Part shown: one piece after another, positions 44,908 through 53,989 of the stretch | How the letters are laid out: every line of letters starts with the position of its first letter | How positions within the stretch are numbered: position 1 is the stretch's first letter | Assembly (NCBI RefSeq): GCF_000467125.1 | Contig: NZ_BATJ01000010.1 | Span: 146,431 to 210,430, forward strand | Length of the DNA: 64,000 nucleotides | Source: Vibrio proteolyticus NBRC 13287 | Lineage (GTDB): Bacteria; Pseudomonadota; Gammaproteobacteria; Enterobacterales; Vibrionaceae | Direction of reading: 5' to 3' | Position numbers and translations under genes: made by a program | The notes under the pieces: generated by a model | What the model was told of the DNA's origin: nothing | Databases searched by the model: none | What the model saw: only the letters and a program-made list of their open reading frames with translations

Positions 44908-46170
44908 TTAGAAAGACAGGAAGAAGCCAGCAATTGTTGCTGCCATCAGGTTAGACAGTGTGCCTGCTGCTACCGCTTTCATACCGTAACGAGCGATGTC
45001 GTGACGACGGTTCGGAGCAATACCACCCAGACCACCCAGCAGAATAGCGATAGATGACAGGTTAGCAAAACCACACAGAGCAAACGAGATGATTGCCGTT
45101 GTCTTCTCAGACAGTTGCGCGCCTGTTGCTGCGACTACTTGAGCATTTTCACCCACGTAAGGCACAAAGTTCAGGTACGCTACGAATTCGTTTACCACCA
45201 GTTTCTGACCGATGAAAGAGCCAGCCAGTGTAGCTTCACTCCATGGAACACCGATAACAAACGCCAGTGGAGCAAATACCCAACCCAGGATCAGTTCCAG
45301 AGTCAGCTCAGGGTGACCCAACCAGCCACCGATGCCGCCCAGCATACCGTTGATCAGCGCGATCAAACCGATGAATGCCAGCAACATCGCACCGATGTTC
45401 AGAGCCAGTTGCAGACCCATAGAAGCACCGCCAGCAGCTGCATCGATCACGTTTGCCGGTTTGTCGTCACCGCCATCGATATCAGCATCAAGATCTTCAT
45501 TAGCTTCTTCCGTTTCCGGCTTGATGATCTTAGCGAACAGCAGACCACCTGGCGCCGCCATAAATGACGCTGCAACCAGATATTCAAGAGGCACACCCAT
45601 TGATGCGTAACCCGCCAGAACACCACCAGCTACCGATGCCAGGCCACCACACATTACTGCAAACAGCTCAGACTGAGTCATGCGAGGTACAAACGGACGC
45701 ACAACCAACGGTGCTTCAGTTTGACCCACGAAAATGTTAGCCGCTGCAGACATAGACTCGGCACGTGAAGTACCCAGAGCCATTTGTAGGCCGCCACCTA
45801 AAATCTTGATGACCCACTGCATGACGCCCAGGTAGTAAAGAACTGAGATCAGTGCAGAGAAGAAGATAACGGTTGGTAGCACCTGGAAGGCAAAAATAAA
45901 GCCGATTCCGTCAACAGAGAAGTTAACCAGGCTGCCAAACAGGAAAGTGATGCCGTCTTTACCGTAGTCGATAACGTTCTGAACACCAGCAGAGAAACCT
46001 GCCAGCAGGTCACGACCCCATGGTACGTAAAGAACGAAACCACCGATTGCGAATTGGATAGCAAATGCACCACCCACGGTTCTTAATTTAATAGCTTTTC
46101 GGTTGTCTGACAGTAGGTATGCAATTCCCAGCAGTACTGCCATGCCGATCAGGCTCATAAACAGGCTCAT
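44908..46170 (-). CDS. nupC: NupC/CNT family sodium-coupled nucleoside transporter
   Basis: 420 residues, many membrane helices. The concentrative nucleoside transporter motifs are present: GQTEAPLVVRPF in hairpin 1, NEFVAYL in the second half and FALCGFANLSSIA near the end, which line the nucleoside and Na+ sites. The V. cholerae orthologue (vcCNT) is the structurally solved family member, and it transports nucleosides with Na+. This copy carries an acidic insert EEANEDLDADIDGGDD between helices. It lies upstream of xapX and deoCABD on the same strand but has its own terminator. A CRP site is present upstream. Confidence 0.94.
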   Translation of the reverse strand: MSLFMSLIGMAVLLGIAYLLSDNRKAIKLRTVGGAFAIQFAIGGFVLYVPWGRDLLAGFSAGVQNVIDYGKDGITFLFGSLVNFSVDGIGFIFAFQVLPTVIFFSALISVLYYLGVMQWVIKILGGGLQMALGTSRAESMSAAANIFVGQTEAPLVVRPFVPRMTQSELFAVMCGGLASVAGGVLAGYASMGVPLEYLVAASFMAAPGGLLFAKIIKPETEEANEDLDADIDGGDDKPANVIDAAAGGASMGLQLALNIGAMLLAFIGLIALINGMLGGIGGWLGHPELTLELILGWVFAPLAFVIGVPWSEATLAGSFIGQKLVVNEFVAYLNFVPYVGENAQVVAATGAQLSEKTTAIISFALCGFANLSSIAILLGGLGGIAPNRRHDIARYGMKAVAAGTLSNLMAATIAGFFLSF

Positions 46171-46314
46171 AGTTTATGACTTCCTTATAAGTTGTTTGTT
46201 GGCGTGTTACAAAATGGAGCTCTTAAGCGCGGGCAATTATACTCAGCCCGTCAGACATAAAGTAACGCCGCCCTCACACTTTCTTATAAGATTCATAATG
46301 CGTTCACTCATTAA

Positions 46315-46330
46315 TGTGAAATGTATCACT
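46315..46330. promoter_or_regulatory. CRP binding site upstream of nupC
   Basis: TGTGA-AATGTA-TCACT matches 9 of 10 core positions of TGTGA-N6-TCACA, with AA before it. It lies about 150 bases before nupC. CytR/CRP control of nucleoside uptake genes is known in V. cholerae and E. coli. Confidence 0.65.
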
Positions 46331-46374
46331 ATTCGGCCGATTTCTGGGTAGGCAACGAACAATTTCTTTAGAAA

Positions 46375-47172
46375 CTATTCACAAATACCGAACGCCAGAT
46401 TGCTTATTTTCCAAACAGAGCTAGCAACCGTTTGCTTATCCTCTTGGCGCAGTACGACCAATGCCTCCAGTATCTGAGCTAAACGCTTGGGGTGATTGGG
46501 CTCACCTTGGTATCCCATCAGTGGCATATCCGGAGAATCCGTCTCCAGAACTAAGGCCTCCAATGGCAATTGAGCAATCGCATTTCGCGTCTTTTTTGCG
46601 CGACTATAGGTGATAGTGCCACCAACTCCGATCTTAAATCCCAGCTCAACAAACTGCATGGCCTGTTGGTAACTGCCTGCAAATCCGTGCAGCACACCGC
46701 CATAAGAAAAACGAGTCTGCTTGAGCAATTGCAGCAATCGGTTATGAGCTTTTCGACAATGCAAAACCAAGGGCAGCCGATGTTGCTCCGCCAGCGCAAT
46801 CTGAGCCAACAGAAACTGCTCCTGCAAGCTGACCTCAACATCAATAGCAAAATCTAGCCCGCACTCCCCCACGGCCACGCACTGCTGTGAACGGCGTGTC
46901 AATAAGCTGGCTAAGCGATCCAAGTCGCTCAATTGGTAACGATGGAGAAAATAGGGATGGCAACCAAGAGCGATAAACAGCTCGCGATGTTCACTGCTCA
47001 GTGTCAGCAGACGCTGCCAGTTATCCGGACCAATAGCTGGCAGCAATAAACGGGTCACACCATGACGTCGCGCGGCCGACAACTGAGCGGGAAAATCGTC
47101 GGCAAACACGTCAAAGTCAAAATGGCAATGCGTGTCGAACAAAGGAGAAAAATCAGGATTCACGCTTGTCAT
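46375..47172 (-). CDS. TatD family metal-dependent hydrolase (YjjV-like)
   Basis: 265 residues. Metal ligands are DTHCHFDF near residue 13, GECGLDF (Glu), LHCRKA (His), and ETDSPDMPL (Asp), all intact. TatD proteins are metal-dependent nucleases or amidohydrolase-fold enzymes; the YjjV branch has no fixed substrate. The start overlaps the end of the upstream small DUF5363 gene by 20 bases, so translation is probably coupled. Confidence 0.88.
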   Translation of the reverse strand: MTSVNPDFSPLFDTHCHFDFDVFADDFPAQLSAARRHGVTRLLLPAIGPDNWQRLLTLSSEHRELFIALGCHPYFLHRYQLSDLDRLASLLTRRSQQCVAVGECGLDFAIDVEVSLQEQFLLAQIALAEQHRLPLVLHCRKAHNRLLQLLKQTRFSYGGVLHGFAGSYQQAMQFVELGFKIGVGGTITYSRAKKTRNAIAQLPLEALVLETDSPDMPLMGYQGEPNHPKRLAQILEALVVLRQEDKQTVASSVWKISNLAFGICE

Positions 47173-47284
47173 GCAGTGGATCCTTGCGATAAGGCACGCA
47201 ACTGCGTTTGTTCTCCGGCGTCAATCCCATCGACTGACACCAGGCATCGTAGCGTGCCAGTACACGTTTGAACCATGTCAGCAT
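47153..47284 (-). CDS. DUF5363 family small protein
   Basis: 43 residues, below usual ORF cut-offs: MLTWFKRVLARYDAWCQSMG followed by LTPENKRSCVPYRKDP and a short charged tail. The ARYDxWCxxxGLTPENKRSCVPY pattern is that of the DUF5363 family as I remember it. GGAGACGG precedes the ATG at 47284. It overlaps the TatD-family gene out of frame by 20 bases and is probably cotranscribed with it. Function unknown; it has three conserved-looking aromatic/Cys positions. Confidence 0.75.
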   Translation of the reverse strand: MLTWFKRVLARYDAWCQSMGLTPENKRSCVPYRKDPLHDKRES

Positions 47285-47308
47285 TTCCGTCTCCTGAAAA
47301 TCTCTCGG

Positions 47309-48085
47309 TTAAGCCTGCTCTTCGCGTTTGAACACCAGTTCGGTTGGCGTCGATTCTTCTTCCACGAAGTAGTAACCGGCCGTATCAAACTGAGTCAGCT
47401 GCGCGACCGACTCGATGCGGTTCTCTATAATATAGCGAGCCATCATGCCACGCGCTTTCTTGGCGTAGAAACTGATCACTTTGTACTGGCCGTTTTTACA
47501 ATCTTTAAACACTGGTGTAATGATTTGGCCGTCGAGATGTTTCGGTTTCACCGCTTTGAAATACTCGTTTGATGCCAGATTAATCAGTACATTATCGCCC
47601 TGAGCCTGCAAAGCATCGTTCAGCTTATTGGTAATAATCGTATCCCAGAACTGATACAGATTCGTACCACGGGCATTGGCCAGCTTGGTACCCATTTCAA
47701 GGCGGTAAGGCTGCATCAGATCAAGTGGCTTGAGCAAACCATACAGTCCGGAGAGCATGCGCAGATGTTTCTGAGCGTACTCAAAATCGGCGTCACTTAG
47801 CGTTTGCGCGTCCAGCCCGGTATAGACATCGCCTTTAAACGCCAGAATCGCCTGACGCGAATTATCCGGCGTAAATGTCGGGCTCCATTCGGCAAAACGC
47901 GCCACATTCAGCCCGGCAATTTTATCACTGACTTTCATCAATGCAGATACATCCGCCGGGGTCAGCTTACGGCACTCCTCGATCAACTCGGCTGAGTGTT
48001 CCGTCAGTTCTGGTTGGGTATAGTTTTCGGTCGCCAGTGGCGATTCATAGTCGAGCGTTTTGGCCGGAGAAACTACAATAAGCAT
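47309..48085 (-). CDS. yaaA: peroxide stress protein YaaA (DUF328)
   Basis: 258 residues from ATG 48085 ([14 protein letters not shown]), the family start, with AGGAAAA upstream; a longer frame to 48181 runs through the alsT terminator. It contains the conserved [43 protein letters not shown] and [10 protein letters not shown] segments. YaaA is a cytoplasmic DNA-binding protein that limits free iron and protects from hydrogen peroxide in E. coli. Confidence 0.95.
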   Translation of the reverse strand: MLIVVSPAKTLDYESPLATENYTQPELTEHSAELIEECRKLTPADVSALMKVSDKIAGLNVARFAEWSPTFTPDNSRQAILAFKGDVYTGLDAQTLSDADFEYAQKHLRMLSGLYGLLKPLDLMQPYRLEMGTKLANARGTNLYQFWDTIITNKLNDALQAQGDNVLINLASNEYFKAVKPKHLDGQIITPVFKDCKNGQYKVISFYAKKARGMMARYIIENRIESVAQLTQFDTAGYYFVEEESTPTELVFKREEQA

Positions 48086-48123
48086 GACTTTTTTTTCCTG
48101 ATTATGATTTGCTATTAGCTTAT

Positions 48124-48156
48124 AAAAAAAGCCATGCATTGTCTGCATGGCTTTTT
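48124..48156 (-). terminator. rho-independent terminator of the Na+/alanine symporter gene
   Basis: GCCATGCA (48131-48138), 5-nt loop, TGCATGGC (48144-48151), A run at 48124-48130 that reads as T on the minus strand, and T run on the other side. Confidence 0.9.
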
Positions 48157-48181
48157 CAATCATTGTAATAGCGGGGAACAA

Positions 48182-49612
48182 TCAGTTTTTCCGGTTGTTG
48201 TCCCAGATACCCTCTTCCAGCTGAGATTTCAGCTCTGGATAATCGTTGGCATCAAAAGTCGGTACTTTGCCAGCATCCAACTGACGGTTGTAGTCTTTCG
48301 CCAGTTTGATCACGATGCCAGACAGCAGCAGAATCGCTACCAGGTTGACAATCGCCATCAGCCCCATCGAGACGTCCGCCAGTGACCATACGGTTGGCAG
48401 TGTGGCCAGAGAACCAAACATAACCATGCCCAGAACAATCAAACGGAACACCATCAGACCTTTCTTGTTATTGTGCTCGAGGAAGATCAGGTTGGTTTCA
48501 GCGTACGAGTAGTTCGCAATGATCGAAGTAAAGGCGAAGAAGAAAATCGCTACCGCTACAAAGATGCCACCCCAGTCGCCCACTTGTGAGCTCAGCGCAC
48601 GCTGCGTCAGTTCGATACCAGTGATTTCACCGTGCGGGACATATTCACCCGACATCAGGATGATGGCCACCGTTGCAGTACAGATCACGATTGTATCAAC
48701 AAACACACCCAACATCTGCACATAACCCTGAGACGCAGGGTGTGGCGGATACGGTGTGGCGGACGCGGCTGCGTTTGGCGCAGAACCCATACCCGCTTCG
48801 TTCGAGAACAGACCACGTTTGATACCATTGATCATTGCCTGGGCAATCGCATAGCCCAGACCACCGGCCGCCGCTTCCTGGAAACCAAAAGCACTTTTCA
48901 CGATCAGCGCCAGTGCTGCCGGTACTTTTTCGTAGTTGGCAAACATCACGAAGAACGCCAGAACCAGGTATGCCAATGCCATGACTGGCACGATAAGTTC
49001 CGCAGTGCGGGCGATCTTACGGATACCACCGAAGATAACGAACGCTGAAATCAACACAATCACGATGCCCACATGCAGAGGCTCCACGCCGAAAGCGTTG
49101 TTCATTGCGTTAGTGATTGAGTTCGCCTGTACCGCGTTGAACACCAGACCAAATGCAATGATCAGGAAGACAGAGAACAATATCCCCATCCAACGCATAC
49201 CGAGGCCTTTTTCCATGTAGTAAGCCGGACCACCACGGTAGTTGCCGTCTTTGTCACGTGTTTTGTAAAGCTGAGCCAAGGTACTTTCGGCAAAAGATGT
49301 CGCCATCCCCAGCATCGCAATCAACCACATCCAGAAAATCGCACCCGGACCACCAGCAGTCAGTGCCACGGCGACACCCGCCATGTTACCGGTACCGACG
49401 CGGGCAGCCAGACTGGTGCACAGAGCTTGGAAAGAAGAAATACCGGCACTGTCTGCTTTGCGGCTGTTTTTCAGCACACTAAACATGTGGCCAAAATGGC
49501 GGAACTGAATGAAACCAAGACGCAGCGTGAAGTAGATACCTACGCCGACCAGTAGATAAACCAGAATCGATCCCCAAAGAAGATCGTTCATCAAATTGAT
49601 TAAGTCTGTCAC
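48182..49612 (-). CDS. sodium:alanine/glycine symporter (AGCS family)
   Basis: 476 residues and about ten to eleven membrane helices. Family motifs: SSFQALCTSLAARVGTGNMAGVA near residues 58-80 (Na+ and substrate site), GPGAIFWMW, and FSNEAGMGSAPNAAA. It brings alanine or glycine into the cell with Na+. It is monocistronic with a terminator after it. I looked for a glycine riboswitch upstream, as found before a related Vibrio symporter, and did not find one. Confidence 0.92.
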   Translation of the reverse strand: MTDLINLMNDLLWGSILVYLLVGVGIYFTLRLGFIQFRHFGHMFSVLKNSRKADSAGISSFQALCTSLAARVGTGNMAGVAVALTAGGPGAIFWMWLIAMLGMATSFAESTLAQLYKTRDKDGNYRGGPAYYMEKGLGMRWMGILFSVFLIIAFGLVFNAVQANSITNAMNNAFGVEPLHVGIVIVLISAFVIFGGIRKIARTAELIVPVMALAYLVLAFFVMFANYEKVPAALALIVKSAFGFQEAAAGGLGYAIAQAMINGIKRGLFSNEAGMGSAPNAAASATPYPPHPASQGYVQMLGVFVDTIVICTATVAIILMSGEYVPHGEITGIELTQRALSSQVGDWGGIFVAVAIFFFAFTSIIANYSYAETNLIFLEHNNKKGLMVFRLIVLGMVMFGSLATLPTVWSLADVSMGLMAIVNLVAILLLSGIVIKLAKDYNRQLDAGKVPTFDANDYPELKSQLEEGIWDNNRKN

Positions 49613-50332
49613 AAGAACCTCTCATAGGTGTTTTGCGCTGCTCTTAACTGGAAAAGCTTAGCTCCGAAATGCACAAGCTGCTTGCTGACATCCTTACAAG
49701 CAAGGTGATAGTTAGAGTTTTTGGGTGCAGTTCGTGTCGAGATAGCACTCGTTTATCGAGCGTTTACTCAAAGCAGCGTCATTTTAGACGGGGCGGATAA
49801 TGCAGTCTGGGGCGTGAAAAATCAATACGCACACAGTTGCACTATAGTGTTATTTTTCACTAGAAAATCACCTTTTCTTAACACAAAGCACAACATAAAA
49901 GCCACAAAGACCGCATAAAAAACACTACATTTTGTAACATTTAAATCTATCCTTCAATACAAACTAACGTATCCAGCCGGAAATCCGCCAGCCCTTTGTC
50001 AGTAAGGATTCGCATCAAATGAGATTTTGCTTAACTAAATCTAAAACCACAAAGCAAAGTTACTAAACTGATCTCACTCGCCGGAAAACCATCCGCGCTT
50101 TGAATGTGTACGAATTATTAACATGGTTTTTTTTCAATTTAATCGTTTGCTTTAATTTATTTGGCTATTTTTTATACATTTTTAGAAATCAGATTTGTGA
50201 AAACCGATACAAAAACCCATAAAACTTTCATCGAAACGAAACAAATGAGAAATAAATCAAGGTTACGCTTCAACCACATGTGGTAATAAGAAGTCTCCGT
50301 TTTAGGGACAATAATGATAATGAGGTGAGCTT
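49613..50332. other. 720-base region without a credible gene
   Basis: It holds the promoter of the symporter on the minus side and that of the DUF3545 gene on the plus side. I see a short hairpin (CTCG-TTTAT-CGAG near 49750), long AT-rich stretches from 50100 to 50250 and a 12-base palindrome ACCACATGTGGT at 50273-50284. No ORF here has a ribosome site and family resemblance. A small RNA is possible but not supported. Confidence 0.5.
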
Positions 50333-50512
50333 ATGGAAGGCTTTCAATTCGACGATTATCTGGAAATGGAAATGCCGCGGGCCCGCGCAGGACGCGCCAA
50401 GCCAGTAAAACGTAAATGGCGGGAAATCGAAGCCATTAAAGACCGACAACGCTTACAAAAAGAGCTCATGGATATGGGCTTTGAAGCTGACCTGGAAGAC
50501 ATTGATTTATAG
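50333..50512 (+). CDS. DUF3545 family small protein
   Basis: 59 residues: MEGFQFDDYLEMEM, then a basic stretch PRARAGRAKPVKRKWREIEA, then a helix ending in EADLEDIDL. This acid-base-acid plan fits the DUF3545 family of vibrios. GAGGTGAG precedes the ATG at 50333 and a strong terminator follows one base after the stop, so it is a complete single-gene unit. Function unknown; the KRKWREIEAIKDRQRL core suggests a nucleic-acid or protein contact helix. Confidence 0.85.
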   Translation: MEGFQFDDYLEMEMPRARAGRAKPVKRKWREIEAIKDRQRLQKELMDMGFEADLEDIDL

Positions 50513-50538
50513 AAAAAGGCGCCGTTTGGCGCCTTTTT
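50513..50538. terminator. bidirectional terminator after the DUF3545 gene
   Basis: AAAAAGGCGCC (50513-50523), loop GTTT, GGCGCCTTTTT (50528-50538). Convergent with the hemerythrin-like gene. Confidence 0.92.
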
Positions 50539-50559
50539 CGTTTTCCCAACCAGTGAGAC

Positions 50560-51111
50560 TCAGACGGATTCTTGATCCGTCTGCCTGACTCTGAGCGCCA
50601 ACTCCTGATATTGCTCGGCGATGGTGTTCCCAAACACCGGGTCATCTTCATTGACACACCATTGTGATTCCACCAGCTGCCAGTCTTCGGTGCTGAAGGT
50701 ATTGGCGATCAGTGGCAAAATCGATTGTTCTTCCATATCCAGATGCCGCCGCTGAGCTGCCACGAACTCTTCCAACTGATTGAGAAACAGATCCTGGGGC
50801 ACGATCGCATCGTTGAGTATCATGTCGATGGTATTCAAGAATTCATGCGTCCGGTGAGACAGTTCAACATGCTCTTCTGCCAGATTTTGGACGTCCTGGG
50901 TCGCACCGTATTTCTCCATATAGTAGTTATACAGGATGTCTTCTTTTGGGTGATGCACCTTCTCAGAATGGTTGGCAAGGTAGTCGACCACCTCCCGAAT
51001 CAGGTTATAGTTCACCACTTTCTCATCTTTAAGCAGTGCTATTTTTTTGCGCAATACCGCCAACAGTCGCATCATGTACCCATGCTCACGGCGGATCCTC
51101 TCTATCATCAT
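50560..51111 (-). CDS. hemerythrin HHE domain-containing protein
   Basis: 183 residues from ATG 51111 with AAGGAG seven bases upstream; the frame extends to 51279 into ung and is not credible there. Iron ligands of the hemerythrin four-helix bundle are seen: REH (His10), NHSEKVHHPKEDILY (His48, His54, Glu57), AEEHVELSHRTHE, and RHLDMEEQSILP. Such proteins bind a di-iron centre and are linked with oxygen or nitric oxide sensing or repair of iron-sulfur centres. It lies downstream of ung on the same strand; specific role unknown. Confidence 0.87.
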   Translation of the reverse strand: MMIERIRREHGYMMRLLAVLRKKIALLKDEKVVNYNLIREVVDYLANHSEKVHHPKEDILYNYYMEKYGATQDVQNLAEEHVELSHRTHEFLNTIDMILNDAIVPQDLFLNQLEEFVAAQRRHLDMEEQSILPLIANTFSTEDWQLVESQWCVNEDDPVFGNTIAEQYQELALRVRQTDQESV

Positions 51112-51191
51112 GGCATCTCTCCTTAAATACCCACGCTTTGTAAGTGTATAAGAGATTGATGCAACACGCTTTGATACTGGTCGAAAAACAC

Positions 51192-51875
51192 TCACTCCAC
51201 TGTCAATGGAACTTGCCAGTCGATTGGGGCTTTTCCTTGCTGTGTCAACAGGTAATTGGTCTGGGAAAAATGACCACATCCGAAGAAACCCCGGTGCGCC
51301 GAAAGCGGGGATGGATGCGGTGCCGCCAAGACATGGTGCTTGTTGCGATCAATAAAACGGCCTTTTTTCTGGGCGTGTGAACCCCACAACAGAAACACCA
51401 CCCCTTGCTGATGCTGATTCAGCGCTTCAATCACTTTGTCGGTAAAGGTTTCCCAGCCAGTACGGGCATGGGAGTGAGCTTTTCCCTGCTCAACGGTCAG
51501 TACCGTATTGAGCAGTAATACACCTTGCTCCGCCCAGGCTTGAAGATAGCCGTGCGCCGGGATCTGAAAGCCATCGATATCCTGAGCCAGCTCTTTATAC
51601 ATGTTGACCAACGAAGGAGGTGTGCGCACGCCGGGCAGTACGGAAAAACACAACCCGTGAGCCTGATTTGGCCCGTGATATGGATCCTGACCCAGAATCA
51701 CCACTTTTACGTCAGCAAATTCAGTGGAGCGAAACGCATTAAACACATCTTTGGCTGGTGGAAAGATCACTTTGCCCGCGTGCCGTTCAGATTCTACGAA
51801 CGCCAGAGTTTGCTGAAAGTAGTCCTGCTGCTTTTCGTTACCAATAACATCATGCCAGGTCAATGAGTTAGTCAT
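51192..51875 (-). CDS. ung: uracil-DNA glycosylase
   Basis: 227 residues. The catalytic GQDPYHG motif has Asp64, and the DNA-intercalation loop [18 protein letters not shown] is intact. It removes uracil from DNA as the first step of base-excision repair. nfo (endonuclease IV), which acts later in the same repair path, lies a few hundred bases upstream on the same strand. Confidence 0.97.
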   Translation of the reverse strand: MTNSLTWHDVIGNEKQQDYFQQTLAFVESERHAGKVIFPPAKDVFNAFRSTEFADVKVVILGQDPYHGPNQAHGLCFSVLPGVRTPPSLVNMYKELAQDIDGFQIPAHGYLQAWAEQGVLLLNTVLTVEQGKAHSHARTGWETFTDKVIEALNQHQQGVVFLLWGSHAQKKGRFIDRNKHHVLAAPHPSPLSAHRGFFGCGHFSQTNYLLTQQGKAPIDWQVPLTVE

Positions 51876-52015
51876 AGAGGCTCTCCGATAAAGTTTGCCT
51901 CTATTCTATACAAATCTGCCTCTCAACGCACAAGCCCCTGAGCCGCCGATTCGAATCATGCGAAGTAGTGGAGCACAACGTAAACCGGTCCTGCCGGTGA
52001 CAATATCCGGCGGCG

Positions 52016-52135
52016 TTATTTACTCCTCTGAGGGGTACGGAAATGTCCGTGAGCATGAATGTGCCGATTGGGTTGGGGAAGACGCGCCGCACCGATGACT
52101 CGGCGTGCAAACACTGCGGGTGGAACTTTAGACAT
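52016..52135 (-). CDS. possible 39-residue His/Arg-rich peptide between nfo and ung
   Basis: A short frame MSKVPPAVFARRVIGAARLP followed by QPNRHIHAHGHFRTPQRSK. AAGGA lies seven bases before its ATG. It is very basic with HIHAHGH, which could bind metal. No known family comes to mind. Kept as a weak candidate because the 347-base ung-nfo gap is otherwise unexplained. Confidence 0.25.
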   Translation of the reverse strand: MSKVPPAVFARRVIGAARLPQPNRHIHAHGHFRTPQRSK

Positions 52136-52222
52136 CTTGGCATCCTTTTTTATGGGGTATTTCTTTCTGTGACATTATGAAAGATGGATGCCAAGTGCTT
52201 AAAAAGCCAATTATTTTTTTAC

Positions 52223-53092
52223 TTATTGATAAAACTCTCGCAACTGACGAATCTCTTGATGCCAGATACTTGGATCGATTGTCTCTAAAATCAACGGGAT
52301 ACCATCAAATCGTTGGTCTTTGGCAATATACTCAAAACAATCCCAACCAATCTCCCCTATTCCCAGTGAATGATGCCTGTCGACCCGGCCAGACAGCGGG
52401 ATCTTTGAATCATTAAGGTGCATTGCTCTCAAATAGTGCATTCCCACCACTCGCTCAAAGTTTGCGAACGTCGATTCACACGCCGCTTTGCTGCTCAGGT
52501 CATAACCCGCCGCAAACGTATGACACGTATCAATACACACGCCCACCCGGGATTTATCCTCCACCTGATCGATGATCTCCGCCAGATGCTCGAACTGCCA
52601 GCCCAAGTTGGTCCCTTGCCCAGCCGTATTCTCGATAACCGCCACCACCTCGGGCACCGACCGATGGGCGATGTTGATCGATTCTGCGATCTTCGCCAGG
52701 CACTCTTGCTCGGAAATCTGATTGAGATGGCTGCCGGGGTGAAAATTGAGTAGCGTCAGACCCAGTTGATGACAACGTTCAAATTCGTCGACAAAAGCCG
52801 CGCGGGATTTGTTGAGCTTCTCCTCTTCCGGAGCCCCGAGATTAATCAGATAGGAATCATGGGGCAAAATCTGCTCAGCAGAGAAACCGAATCGGGCACA
52901 ATTGGTCTTGAAGGCCTCAATCGTGGCGATATCGAGCGGCTTCGCTTTCCATTGGCGTTGATTTTTAGTGAACAAGGCAAATGCATTGGCTCCGATTTCG
53001 TGTGCCCGAATCGGCGCTTTATCGACCCCACCAGCGGCCGAAACATGCGCGCCGATAAACTTCTCTCCCACCCGTTTTTTCCACTGTGTCAT
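52223..53092 (-). CDS. nfo: endonuclease IV
   Basis: 289 residues. Zinc-ligand motifs of the AP endonuclease family 2 are all present: [42 protein letters not shown] and [18 protein letters not shown]. It nicks DNA 5' to abasic sites. The ATG at 53092 gives [16 protein letters not shown]; a GTG at 53071 closer to the family start (with GGAA upstream) is an alternative. Confidence 0.95.
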   Translation of the reverse strand: MTQWKKRVGEKFIGAHVSAAGGVDKAPIRAHEIGANAFALFTKNQRQWKAKPLDIATIEAFKTNCARFGFSAEQILPHDSYLINLGAPEEEKLNKSRAAFVDEFERCHQLGLTLLNFHPGSHLNQISEQECLAKIAESINIAHRSVPEVVAVIENTAGQGTNLGWQFEHLAEIIDQVEDKSRVGVCIDTCHTFAAGYDLSSKAACESTFANFERVVGMHYLRAMHLNDSKIPLSGRVDRHHSLGIGEIGWDCFEYIAKDQRFDGIPLILETIDPSIWHQEIRQLREFYQ

Positions 53093-53416
53093 TTAATCAC
53101 GTCTCGCTTTCATTTCTCTCGGATAACTTATTCATTTTGTTGATTGTCGTGCCTAACCCGCACCAATAATGTAGTAAATTTACAACAATTAAAACTGGAA
53201 CATACTTCTTAAAAATCCACACACAAACAGACAATCATTGATATATAAAGTTTTGTTGATTCAGAACAAAAAATTAACCTTTCTTTATTTAATGTTTTTG
53301 GTTGTCTTTTGACTTAAATCAATATTATAAACATGGTTATTCGCTATATAATACCTAGCTCAACAAAAGTTTGAAAATTAACACCAATAAGTACCCAATG
53401 GGAACAGGAGATAGTG
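53093..53416. other. grcA promoter region, no gene
   Basis: Very AT-rich. It holds an FNR site at 53309-53322, a weaker FNR-like sequence TTGAT-TCAG-AACAA at 53256-53269 and a -10 like TATAAT at 53347-53352. No coding sequence seen. Confidence 0.6.
53309..53322. promoter_or_regulatory. FNR binding site upstream of grcA
   Basis: TTGAC-TTAA-ATCAA differs from TTGAT-N4-ATCAA at one base. With TATAAT at 53347-53352 its centre falls near -42, a class II activator position. grcA (yfiD) is FNR-activated in E. coli. Confidence 0.75.
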
Positions 53417-53794
53417 ATGATCCAAGGTATCCAAATTACAAAAGCCGCCAATGACAACCTGCTTAACTCTATCTGGTTGCTCGACAGCGAGCAGAACGAA
53501 GCGCGCTGTGTCGCGGCAAACAGTGGCTACGAGGCCGATCAAGTGGTCGCTCTGAGCGAACTGGGTGACTACGAAAGCCGCGAAATCGCCATCGAAACCG
53601 CTCCTCGTATTGAAGGTGGCCAGCACCTGAACGTCAATGTACTGAAGCGTGAAACGCTGGAAGACGCTGTCGCACACCCTGAGAAGTACCCTCAGTTGAC
53701 GATTCGTGTGTCGGGTTACGCTGTGCGTTTCAATTCCCTGACTCCTGAACAGCAACGCGACGTGATCGCACGTACTTTTACCGAGTCACTGTAG
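53417..53794 (+). CDS. grcA: autonomous glycyl radical cofactor GrcA
   Basis: 125 residues from ATG 53417, with AGGAG six bases upstream; a GTG codon directly before it is an alternative. The C-terminal half is almost identical to E. coli YfiD and to the end of pyruvate formate-lyase: [11 protein letters not shown], and the glycyl radical motif RVSGYAVRF near the C-terminus with the radical Gly. It replaces the damaged C-terminus of PflB after oxygen exposure. An FNR site and an own terminator frame it. Confidence 0.96.
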   Translation: MIQGIQITKAANDNLLNSIWLLDSEQNEARCVAANSGYEADQVVALSELGDYESREIAIETAPRIEGGQHLNVNVLKRETLEDAVAHPEKYPQLTIRVSGYAVRFNSLTPEQQRDVIARTFTESL

Positions 53795-53817
53795 ACAACC
53801 CCGCTGATAATTTAGCT

Positions 53818-53847
53818 AACGGCGCTCACAAGAGCGCCGTTTTTTTA
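53818..53847 (+). terminator. rho-independent terminator of grcA
   Basis: AACGGCGCT (53818-53826), 6-nt loop, AGCGCCGTT (53833-53841), T run to 53847. Confidence 0.92.
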
Positions 53848-53953
53848 TGCAAATTTCACTTTATTGCAAATTTTTTCTATATAAATCTCATTTTTCGTAA
53901 CTTCACCCATTTATGTAAAGTTTTTTATTTACTTAATCAGATGCGCAACTAAC

Positions 53954-53977
53954 TTAGTAAACAAATAACTTTACTAA
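53954..53977. promoter_or_regulatory. perfect inverted repeat at the start of the questin-oxidase operon
   Basis: TTAGTAAA (53954-53961), 8 bases, TTTACTAA (53970-53977), ending 12 bases before the start codon. A related GTAAA...TTTAC pair lies upstream near 53915-53933. Candidate operator for the LysR gene at the end of the cluster. Confidence 0.55.
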
Positions 53978-53989
53978 AAAGGTTGCGAC

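Noticed and set aside
49613..49800. Glycine riboswitch upstream of the Na+/alanine symporter
   Set aside because: A tandem glycine riboswitch precedes a related V. cholerae symporter, so I searched the leader on the minus strand; the conserved GGA/GAG core pairs of the aptamer are not present.
49721..49918. A 65-codon plus-strand frame in the symporter-DUF3545 gap
   Set aside because: No ribosome site, no family pattern and an AT-driven C-terminus.
52177..52416. A 79-codon plus-strand frame opposite the 3' end of nfo
   Set aside because: Mostly antisense to nfo; no supporting features.
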